From NCBI GenBank assembly GCA_964304625.1, contig OZ199838.1:9548001-9612000 (forward strand): a stretch of DNA of 64,000 nt, given 5' to 3'. The DNA comes from Kudoa neothunni (lineage: Eukaryota; Cnidaria). A model generated the notes under the pieces. It was not told the DNA's origin and did no database searches. It saw only the letters and a list, made by a program, of their open reading frames with translations. A program made the translations under genes and the position numbers. This document shows, piece after piece, positions 10,906 through 19,906 of this stretch (position 1 is the stretch's first letter; every line of letters begins with the position of its first letter).

Positions 10906-13579
10906 ACGGTTTTTTGTTTTTTATAATTGTTTTAATACTATAAATCGCGTCGTCAGTAAAATAAGGAAATATTTTATCAATTTTAACCCTTTGGTCAAGA
11001 ATCGCGTCACTTACGTTATCGGAAAAAACCTCGACATCCTTTTCATCAATTTTTTCTTTATTAACCATAGCTCTTCTCGCAATTTTTTTATCAACGAACC
11101 AACTCAGCATAGCTATTTATTATTTAAAAAATTTATAATATACTCAAAATTTGTTGCTTTTTTGTTAAATTCATGAACGAACTCATGTGAACTTTAGATC
11201 TTTTTATACCAATTACAGTCGTCGACGAACCTTTAGGGCGGCCCTTGAATTTAATTTTTGAAGGCAAAATTAATTTTACATTTTGAATCAAAAATATAAT
11301 TAATTGTTATATTACTTGAAATTTTATTATCTTCATCAGATATCTCAAATGATTTTTCACCATTATTGGATTTCTCTCTATAATTAGAATAAATATTTAA
11401 ACAGGGATTCCGTTTTACTCTTGTTGACTTTCGTTTATAGGGCAATGATGTAATTCTGAATCTATAAAGGTCAGAATTAATATTACATTATATTATATAA
11501 ATGAATACTTTTAGACACAGTGATATTTTTGCTTGAGGCTGTTGAGACCTCACGTGTAGAGTCATTATCGTTAAATCTTGTTATCGCAATTTTTTCATTA
11601 TTGTCAACGCATTCCACAAACTGTTTCAGCATATCTATCCAATAATTGTATTCAGGGCCTGTTTTTTCTGATATTCTAGCAGCGACGGTTTTCATTAACC
11701 TAGAAGCTTCATTAAATTTTTTCTGTTCTGAATATTGAACATTCTTGGATAAAGAACTGAAAGTAATCGAATCGCTCCCAAAGTCGACATCATTCTTTTC
11801 GCAAACATTTTCTTGCAACCTGGAATTTTCAATAAAGTAATTTTTTGTCCATCTCTTGGAGCACAAAGATTTATCAAAAAGTGGAAGATTACACTTTTCC
11901 GATATGTAAATACGTGACAGCATGGTATATTCATGCTGATTCTGAAGGGACAGCCACATTTATCATTGGAAGGCATATTAAAACTATCTGGAAAAATTTC
12001 GTCACCGATGTTTTCTGGCGATAGAACTTTAGAATATTCATTTGAAACCATTTGAAATGGGTATTTTGATAAATAATTAAAATACTCCATTATATCAGGA
12101 TCAATGAATTTTTGAGGAGTCTTTAAAATTTCTTGTACAGCCTTATTATCATTCTCCATTCTTGAAGTATTTATGTAAACCAGAAACTTCCTGAAAAATT
12201 CTTCAAAAGAGGAAAACAATGGAATCACTTGCTTTACTTTGGAATTGACACTTTCAATTCTATTATTGGTAAAATTTAAGAACATTCCATCGTATCTCCG
12301 TAAACCAATAACCCATTCATCTTTGATGGTATGCCAATTATTTTTAAAATAACGATAAACGTTTTCTCCTACATTATCCTTAAATTGTTTTTTTATAGAA
12401 TTATACTCATCATTGTTTTTGGCGTATGAGACTTTTTGTAGGTAAAAGAGTGAAATTTCTTTTTCCTTAGAATTGATGTTCATTTTCTCGACCTTGATTT
12501 CACGATTAAATGCTTTTAAGACATGATAAAGACATAATTGAATGTTAACATTTGGAAAAATATTTTTTAAAACTTTTCGTTCTACCATGTCTTTGTCTGT
12601 CATAAAAATTTTAGTCTCATTTTCTATCACTGGGTTATGCTTTTTAATTGTTTTAATAAACCACAATAATATTTCCTCAGTTTCTTCAGTGAGGATTCCT
12701 GTTGCCACAATCTCGCTCATTCCTCTTCCATCCATTACCACAAGAAAATAAACTGGAGCCCTACAATCTAATAATTTATATGTGGCGTCAATAAATATTA
12801 TTTCGGGGTAAGCTTTCAGGCATTTTTTCATGTCAAAATCTTGATAAAAAAGGCCCTTAAAATTATTTTCAGCTTCTAACACTTCAATAAATACATTAGG
12901 ATTATTTTTTAGAGTTAACAAACAATCAAGTGTGGTTGAATGGGACTTAATTGAATATTTAATGTTTCTTAGCTTTTTCAGCAAAACGTACTTTCCCTTC
13001 TCCCTAAAAATTTTTCTTGGATAGCCTTTGAATTACCGTCGACTTCAACAAGTTGGGTGATATATGTAATCTCCTCATCATTAAGTTTTTTTGCCTTTGA
13101 CGAAAATTTTGAGGGTAAACTAAGAGAATCGTGGTTGTGTGATAAATTAAGAGATTTTAACACAAGTTTTTTCCCATCGGTGTCTATTAGAAATCTTAAA
13201 AACACTGGGCATCCCTTATAATAAGAGTTCGTATTTCGTTGACCAGTTGATCGCTTTCTCTAAAGTAATGAAACCAATAAATAACAAATAAATAAAAATA
13301 TTCCTAAAGACAACAATAATTAACCTTAAATAAAAAATATTTAACAAAATAAAACGATTTACCTTTTTTCCGCCGTGAATACAACAATATTTTAATTGAT
13401 AATATTTTAATAATGGTTTTGCAATCTAATATGGACATCGTATATTTATCGAGTAATTCCAACTGTTCAATTTTCAACTTTAACTCTTCAAAGCTATTAA
13501 ACGTACCACCAACTTTAAAAAAATTATTCTCGTTAGTGTTAACATCATGGTTGCTTCCACCACTTTCGTTGCTGTTCAT
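10737..13579 (-). pseudogene. MULE-1 transposase (FAR1/ZSWIM type) with terminal PHD finger
   Basis: From the start at 13579, exon 1 ends in CCIHGGKK at 13363. A 102-103-nt GT-AG intron (13362-13260) is followed by RKRSTGQRNTNSYYKGCPVF and SHNHD, a FLYWCH/FAR1-like zinc domain. After a frameshift near 12980 comes the MULE catalytic core: FIDATYKLLD (Asp), MTDKDMVERK (Asp) and NNRIESVNSK (Glu). The SWIM zinc finger follows as CGC...CCH near 11960-11900. Another frameshift near 11885 leads to KSLCSKRWTKNYF and, past two possible 29-33-nt introns, KFKGRPKGSSTTVIGIK. A last frameshift near 10915 brings in a PHD finger. The three catalytic residues are present, but at least three frame breaks make this copy inactive unless some are sequence errors. 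Confidence 0.8.
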
Positions 13580-14077
13580 TGCGTACGAATAACCACGCTA
13601 TACAAAACACAAGGTTCATAAAATTCAACGTCACTGTATAATTTAGATGCGATCACTAGATCAATTTATTCTCAGATTTCGGCGAAAAAATATAAGTTAA
13701 ATATATAATATTTGAAAAAGATAATCACGCTGTGCCAATAACAATTTCCAACTGGAGCGATTCGAATAACAAGAATGTGTTTGTAAACTTTGTAATTTAA
13801 CAACTAGGAAATAAAAAACCTAATTTTACTTATTTTTAATATTACAAAACCGTAAAACTGATCTGCTGGACCAATAGACACAGCCTTTAGAAAAATAAAT
13901 TAAAAACCATTTCTTATTATTTTTACAAAAAGTAAACATAATACGGGAAAATTCTTGTGCATATATGGTTAATTTAATAATATAATTTAACAGCGTCGTT
14001 AAAGCTTGATAAACTGACGATAATGCTTGACAAATTGGCGATAAAGCTCGAAAAACCCTATATATTAACTGTATGTA

Positions 14078-14349
14078 GAGAGTGATGATGAAGCAAATTG
14101 TGAAAAAATTGATATTTTGGAAAGAAATCCAATATCATGCCAGAAGCCTTTGATTTATTTGAAGGAGTTAAAAATATTCTACAAGTTTCATAAAGATTAT
14201 CGATCAGCTATCTTAGCTTCGTTAGAAGAAGATACATTCAACATAATTTCAAGAAACCTTACTCAAACAAAAATAACTAATTACTTCCATTTAAAAATGA
14301 TTAAACACTATACTATACCTAATTTGCGCTGTCTAATTACGTTATTTCA
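14078..14349 (+). pseudogene. Tigger/pogo transposase C-terminal fragment
   Basis: The frame SDDEANCEKIDILERN...LKELKIFYKFHKDY...LTQTKITNYFHLK resembles the acidic C-terminus of pogo/Tigger/jerky transposases, which end in a KQTTITxFF-like motif. It is cut at 14349 by piggyBac-1. A terminus ending CACTGACTG followed by TA lies on the far side at 16674, which fits the right end of the same element. The catalytic and DNA-binding regions are absent upstream; MULE-1 lies there instead. It is a remnant only. Confidence 0.5.
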
Positions 14350-16605
14350 CCCTCCGAGCGCCCCCAAAAACGACTTTACACATTCCTTCTTTGGGGTCAA
14401 ATTGACCCCAGATGTGTTACGCATTAAATTCACTCTAATTTTTCCATCATTTTTTATTTATAGATCTTTTTTTCATGAGAACTAAAAAGAAACTAAAATA
14501 TATGTAATAGATTAATTTTCCTATGCGAGGAATCATTAAATATAATGTAGACTAGTCAGAAACTGATGAAAATTATTCGTTTATTAAGAATTTGCGTGTC
14601 TTATCATTTTATTTTTTCCTGCATTTATATAAAATCATCTATCGTTGAGCATGTTGCGAATAAAAACACATTAAACCAACGAACAAGGCAAATGTAAATA
14701 TATTTTTCTAAGTAATTTACCTTATTTAGCAAGACATTTAACGCAAATAACGTTTGAGCGCTCTTCGAAACAGTATGTCTTACAAACTGAACAAACAGAT
14801 CTTGTTTTTTTGTCGCGGTTTCTTTCACAAAGACAACACCTATTTCTACTTCGACTTGAACACTCCAAAGACATATTTTGTTGTATCTTCTCATTATTAA
14901 TGTTCAGAAAATTTGTTACAAGACTTTCCGCTAGCATTTCTAAATATTTCAACCTAGAGCAATTAGGGTCAACGAATATTTCCTTATAAATATGGAATGA
15001 GTTAATCAAACTGACGTCAACCGTATTATAAAAAACTGCAGTGGGCCAACGCTTCGTGTATCGTTTAACACTGTTTGTGGCAATTATACGGTCACCTGTG
15101 TCGATTCCTCCCTTGCATTTATTATAATGATGTATGACCTCAGGTTTTTTAGTGGCAGTATCATCAACATTTGTATTGCAAGAAGAAATTGTTAGAAGTA
15201 AAACTGATTTATTTTTTTTGGAACATACGAAAGCAACATAAATTTGTTGTGAAACAAAAATCTAGACCTGGTTACTTCTCTATTTCGGTCTTTCTTTAGA
15301 TACTCTGGAATGTCTCTCTTGTTACTTCGGATCGTATCAACCATAGTCATACCCCAATTCAAGAGCTTTTCTGCAACAGAAATAGAGCTGAAAAAATTAT
15401 CAAATACAATGTTTCTGCCACTATCTTTTAAATTAGCAACAAGTTCCAAAACCATACTTTCACCAACATTTTTAGCTCTCTCGCTATTGTTTCTTCCCAC
15501 GTATACCGATATATTATGGGTGTATTTTGTATCAGGGTCGGTAAGCAGAAAAAATTTTATACCGTAAACAACAGGTTTCGATGGCATGTATTGCTTAAAG
15601 GAACATTTATCCCTAAATGCGACAAGTTGCTCGTCGATGGTCAAATTTTCACTGGGAATAACTAATTTAGAAATTCTGTCTTTCCAGTTATCAAAAATCT
15701 CTCGCAGTGGGCAAAATTTGTCTAACTCACGTCTTGTTTCTCGGGTTTCAAAGTCATCAAAATGAAGAGACCTCGATATCTGGACAAATCTTGAGTGGCA
15801 TTATTTTTCTGAATATACTTCTCCCTTTTTCAACACTCCAAAGTAATTTTAAGGACTCTAATGTAGACTTAAATATGAACATATAAATTAGTAATCCAAG
15901 GTAAGCTTTAAATTCTTCCAACGTTATACATTTCCACTCATTATTGTAATGAAAACCCCCAAATTTGTTTGTGTTCGAAATCACACTAGAAAAAAATAAA
16001 GTGTCAAAAAATATCAAGAATTTATCCGATATTTCTCTAATTCTTGACGTCGCGTAGGCAGTTAAACCTGCGATCGGATGAAGTATATTTTCCTTTTGAG
16101 TTTTTGTGATTTGTGTTATTTAGTTGCCGGAGTTGTAGGATTCTGATAAAGAATCAAATAAATGTACTGTCGTCTATTTCACTTGTTTCGGAATCATTTT
16201 CTGAACAGAACTCGTACTCAAAATCACTCATTTTCAAAATGTGTTTTCTTGCCTATGCTCGTGAATCTTCGCAGAGCATCTTTTGGGTTTTTATTCTTTA
16301 TATTCTATGATAAAATCCTCTTAAAATTTAATTTAGTTTAAACAAAACATTTTTCTTTAAGATATGGTACATGTATTTTTACGTTCCCCAAAAAATAGAC
16401 TGGGGTCAATTTGACCCCAAAGAAGGAATGTGTAAGTATTTTAATTATTTCACTATCTAATATATTATTTCTATTTTTTTACTTAAAAAAAAGCATATTG
16501 TAGGAGAATAGCTTGATTTTTAAAATAATTGAAGCTTTATGAGACAACATAAAACACAACACAAAATCGTTTGGGGTCAATTTGACCCCAAAGACGCTCG
16601 GAAGG
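14350..16605. mobile_element. piggyBac-1 element
   Basis: Termini are CCCTCCGAGCGCC on the left and, read on the minus strand, CCTTCCGAGCGTC on the right. The right flank is TTAA (16606-16609), the invariant piggyBac target; the left flank is TTCA, one substitution away. Near both ends lies a 19-bp palindrome (TGGGGTCAA-N-TTGACCCCA) at 14392-14410, 16401-16419 and 16572-16590. One transposase gene lies on the minus strand. The element sits within the 3' part of a Tigger element and is therefore the younger of the two. Confidence 0.9.
14722..16231 (-). pseudogene. piggyBac-1 transposase, frameshifted
   Basis: Starting at MSDFEYEFCSEN, an acidic N-terminus typical of the family, the reading passes HPIAGLTAYATSRIREIS, then the core: MTIDEQLVAFRDKCSFKQYM (first catalytic Asp), RNIVFDNFFSS (second Asp) and CKGGIDTGDR (third Asp). 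It ends in a cysteine-rich finger, CCLCERN...CSVCKTYC...CVKCLAK, stopping at 14722. The DDD triad and cysteine-rich domain are complete. Breaks are a stop or frame loss between the acidic start and the core, a one-base shift near 15775, and one in an eight-A run at 15212-15219. It is recently disabled rather than ancient. Confidence 0.9.
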
Positions 16606-16609
16606 TTAA

Positions 16610-16676
16610 TAAACGATTGAATATTTTCACATTGTTTCGCGCGCATAAAAGTACGTAAAACCTGTCACTGACTGTA
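16610..16676. repeat. Tigger-like right terminus
   Basis: The sequence ending GTAAAACCTGTCACTGACTG is followed by TA at 16675-16676 and resembles the inward-reading ends of Tigger elements elsewhere in the window. A similar stretch, sharing CGCGCATA and AGTACGTA, lies at about 9415-9446. It probably belonged to the element whose C-terminal coding fragment lies left of piggyBac-1. Confidence 0.4.
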
Positions 16677-16773
16677 TATATTAAACCATCAAGAAATGCT
16701 CAAATTGTAGGTTTTCCTTTTTCCTATTGAGGGATTACGATGACGTCATAAGATTAAATTAAGATTTATCGGC

Positions 16774-17800
16774 GGTAAAAATGCAGAATAGGGCCCGCAA
16801 ATGTGCAAATAATCCACGAGGATTAAAGGAAACACCGCAAAGATGAAATTGTTACAACTTGTTGCTTATCTATCTGATTACAACAATGTATTAAGCTTTT
16901 GTTTCAATATTAAACTTATATCAGTGTCAAAAGTTTGTCCTCATTGTGGAATTCAAATAAGATTAATCGATTTTAATAATATTGACAATCTAATTTGGGG
17001 ATGTCGTTTAAATGGTTGTGACACAAAGCTTTCGATACGATCCAATTCGTTTTTTAGCAAATCGAAGATTACACTTTCAAAAATTATTCTTTTTATTCAT
17101 CTGTGGGCGAATAACTACCCACCTAGAATAATAATTAATGATTTTGAGTATGCATCCCATACATTAGTGGATTGGAATCGTTTTATAAGAGAACTATGTA
17201 CTGAACATCATGGCCGAAACCTCACCAATAAGATAGGAGGACGAAATAAAATTGTGGAGCTTGATGAAACTCTCATTGTCCGCCGTAAATATAATCACGG
17301 GAGAGTTATAAAAGAACAATGGCTCTTCGGAGGGATATGTCGCAAACAAGATGGAAACCAAAATTTTGAAGCTTTTGTTGAGTTTGTTGACGACAGAACG
17401 GCATCAACTCTTCTTGTAATTATTCAACGAAGAATTGGGCCAGGTACTACTATTATTACGGACGGATGGTGAGGTTACAATAATATTGGACGGCTTGGGA
17501 CGAATCATTTTGTAATCATACATGACAAAAACTTTGTTGATCCGGAGAATCATGAGGTCCATACCCAAAACATTAAAAATCTTTGGCTATATTTAAAAAG
17601 GCTACTACGAGCCAAAGGAACCCACAGAAGCCTCCATGACTGGGAATACCTTGCTGAATTTTTGTTTAGAAAATAAAAAAAAACATTTATTTAGTGCGCT
17701 AATAAATGAGATAACTTTAAACTATCAAGTATAAATTATTATAGTTGTTAATCCTCGTGGATTATTTGCACATGTGCGGACTCTATTCTGCATTTTTACC
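16774..17800. mobile_element. Merlin-1 (ISXO2/IS1016-like) element
   Basis: Inverted repeats of about 60 bp start GGTAAAAATGCAGAATAG on both ends and run inward to AATCCACGAGGATT. Length and a single ISXO2-type transposase fit the Merlin superfamily. The 8-bp flanks, TTATCGGC and TCTAAATC, do not match, so the duplication was lost or the outer boundary is misplaced. Confidence 0.8.
16843..17734 (+). pseudogene. Merlin-1 transposase, disabled
   Basis: An N-terminal zinc ribbon (VCPHCG ... GCRLNGC) is followed by KLSIRSNSFFSKSKI and helices, then VELDETLIVRRKYNHGR (first Asp) and TTIITDGW (second Asp). The next codon is TGA where Merlin-2 has glycine. The third catalytic motif reads VHTQNIKNLW, with Lys in place of the Glu that Merlin-2 and Merlin-3 keep in HTNKIES and HTNRIES. 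A shift in an A-rich run near 17675 breaks the tail. Three independent defects show the copy is dead. Confidence 0.85.
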
Positions 17801-17960
17801 TCTAAATCTGTCCATTCGGCTATAAAATTGCCTATCTTTTTTCTTGTTCTACCCATTGCAAATGAAAAATTGCCGGCAAATGGTGTCGATTTTAATCGAA
17901 AAATAAACGAGGCAATATTAAAAACGACGTTTTTCGACGTTTATCGATATAAATCGAAAA

Positions 17961-19033
17961 GGCTAAAGTGGAGTTTAGTGTCAATGCGCGCGCGAATAAT
18001 CTTCGTTGTTATAATCGGATTAATATGGGCACGCCGCGAAATGAATGTCGTTGTTCCTCTGCCAGAAATTAGTACCATCAATTTAGAAGACATTAATATA
18101 TTTTTTATTGATTTGTTGGGGCTAAATAAGGAGTACTGCGTCAAATTTATGATGCATTTTGGCTTAATTGCGAAGAACGTGAACTATTGTGGCGACTCTA
18201 TGTCGTTAACAAAAAAAGCAAGTGTTACAGATGGTTATATCTTTCATTGTAACAAATGCCAAAAATATGTTTCGATTAGAAAAGGTTCGTTGTTTGAAAA
18301 AAGCCATCTAAGTTTCAGTCAAATATTGAAGCTGCTGTATTATTATTCGAATGATATTTACAATCAAGATTTTTTAATCAAAGAAATGAAGGTGACGTCG
18401 AAAACAGTAGTTGATTGGAAGAACTTCATCCACGGCATATATTGTAATTATTTTATCAGCAATTCTACCAAAATTGGAGCGACAAGAATGATTGTCCAAG
18501 TTGATGAAAGCTTAATTTGCAAACGCAAATACAATGTAGGTAGAATTTTGGCTAATCAGGAGCAGTGGATTGTGGGAAGAATCGACGAAGTTGGCAACGT
18601 TTTTATGGAGATAACGACCGTAAGAAACCAACAAACTCTGGAGATGATTATTTCGAGAAATGTCGAAGTTGGATCCATCATATGGTCTGACTGCTGGGGT
18701 GGATATAGAAATCTAGATAATATAGGCTACTTTCATGAAGTTGTTAACCATAAAAACGAATTTGTTTCATCTAGCAGGGTTCACACAAACAAAATTGAAA
18801 GCACTTGGGATGCAGTTAAAAGAAAATTAAACCCCATCCGTAACAAAAAACCAGATCTAATTAAAGGTTATTTGGCCGAATATATATTCAAAAAAATTAA
18901 ACAAAATATATTTGGCGAAACAATAAATCAAATAGTGTCGATTTACACATTTTCTAACTAAGCTTGTGTTTTTATTGCGTTCGGGATGTTTAGGTCAACT
19001 GCGCGCGCATTGCTACTAAACTCCACTTTAGCC
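17961..19033. mobile_element. Merlin-2 (ISXO2-like) element, intact-looking
   Basis: Ends are GGCTAAAGTGGAGTTTAGTG on the left and GGCTAAAGTGGAGTTTAGTA on the minus-strand right, continuing into a CAATGCGCGCGC block. It encloses one open transposase frame. The 8-bp flanks (ATCGAAAA, GAAGGATT) do not match. It lies 160 bp downstream of Merlin-1 in the same orientation, but the two have different terminal sequences and are not a simple tandem duplication. Confidence 0.85.
18041..18961 (+). CDS. Merlin-2 transposase (ISXO2-like DDE)
   Basis: A 306-residue open frame starting MNVVVPLPEISTINLEDINI. It has a probable zinc ribbon (HCNKCQKYVSIRKGSLF), a helical segment with SKTVVDWKNFI, and a complete catalytic triad in IVQVDESLICKRKYNVGR, IIWSDCWGGYRN and VHTNKIESTWDAVKRKL. 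Length is normal for the family. The frame is open upstream to 17774, but that runs through the inverted repeat, so the first Met beyond the repeat was taken; the Met at 17984, within the repeat, is an alternative. No stop, shift or lost catalytic residue is visible. It may still make active transposase, which cuts and pastes Merlin DNA in the nucleus. Confidence 0.88.
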   Translation: MNVVVPLPEISTINLEDINIFFIDLLGLNKEYCVKFMMHFGLIAKNVNYCGDSMSLTKKASVTDGYIFHCNKCQKYVSIRKGSLFEKSHLSFSQILKLLYYYSNDIYNQDFLIKEMKVTSKTVVDWKNFIHGIYCNYFISNSTKIGATRMIVQVDESLICKRKYNVGRILANQEQWIVGRIDEVGNVFMEITTVRNQQTLEMIISRNVEVGSIIWSDCWGGYRNLDNIGYFHEVVNHKNEFVSSSRVHTNKIESTWDAVKRKLNPIRNKKPDLIKGYLAEYIFKKIKQNIFGETINQIVSIYTFSN

Positions 19034-19906
19034 GAAGGATTGGATATATGACAAATGTTTTTTTTGCTAGTGGAAGACAATCCTGAACATTCAATTGCAA
19101 TATTCTATCGATTGAATTTTTTGAATTTCTTCGGCGTATTCGAAATTATAAAATTCTGCATCGGTAGAATACATTCCCCATATGCTTATTTGGAAAGATT
19201 CATACTGTCATAGCGATCCCCTTTTTATGACACATCAAAGTTCTTACAAAAACATCTAACTAGCATGCTTCTGCCGCATTACCGAATAGAGCTGGATTTT
19301 ATCGCCCTCACATTATGGAGTGACTGATGTTTAATTTTATTTTGCGTGATTATGTTGTAAAGCGAACATTATCGAATCAACATGGTCGTGAATTTATAGT
19401 AGATTTAAGTTATTCAATTGATTGATAATTGGAATTTCGATGACCGTCGAGAAAATTTTACCGGTGCTCGCACGTTTATTTGTCTGTGGAGCTGCATAGA
19501 CAGAATTATGCTATTAGCCTGAGATTTACTAGGGCGGCACAATGTTGAATAAAAACATGCGATAAATGGCAAAAACCCGATCTTTTATATCTTTAAAATA
19601 TACTCAACTATTAAATAAAGCATAAAATATATATGTACGAAAATAAGTTGGGTTGTTGAAATTTTGTAGTAACAGTTAATGAAATAGTCGTATTCAGGAT
19701 TATTTTATGGCAGCATAACACATGTAGTAGATTATCTACCATTTGACAGAAAGTATCTTTCAGATTAGGATTACTGTGAGGGGTTATCCAGAGCGTTTTG
19801 AACGATCGTGTGAGGGTTTTGTTAATTTGTGGGTGTACATTTAAGTATAATTTCTATTTTTTGTAATAAAACATAAGTTGAATTAGAATATTATCGCGTC
19901 ATCGAT
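19034..19906. promoter_or_regulatory. Upstream flank of the SLC7 transporter gene
   Basis: No ORF. It presumably holds the promoter and 5' UTR of the amino-acid transporter that starts at 19907. No core promoter motif could be assigned with confidence. Confidence 0.3.

Larger units (their letters stand above)
9784..13885. mobile_element. MULE-1, Mutator-like element
   Basis: The left terminus starts GGAAGTGTCTATTGGCCCGG and the right terminus, on the minus strand, GGCTGTGTCTATTGGTCCAG; both continue into CAGATCAG. The same start motif ends MULE-3, where a perfect 9-bp duplication proves the boundary. The flanking 9 bp here (TAAATATAA and TTTAGAAAA) agree at only 5 of 9 positions, so the duplication has decayed or the ends have moved. 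One transposase gene fills the right two thirds on the minus strand; the left kilobase is AT-rich and non-coding. Confidence 0.8.

Noticed and set aside
14392-16590. CRISPR-like repeats
   Set aside because: The 19-bp blocks are palindromes at element ends, irregularly spaced with no spacer pattern, in a eukaryotic genome.
16774-19033. Bacterial insertion sequences (ISXO2/IS1595) as contamination
   Set aside because: Termini, 8-bp duplications (clear for the related Merlin-3) and flanking intron-containing genes fit the eukaryotic Merlin superfamily; there is no bacterial neighbourhood.
17953-19041. Target duplication for Merlin-2
   Set aside because: Flanking octamers do not match in any register tried, so none is claimed.
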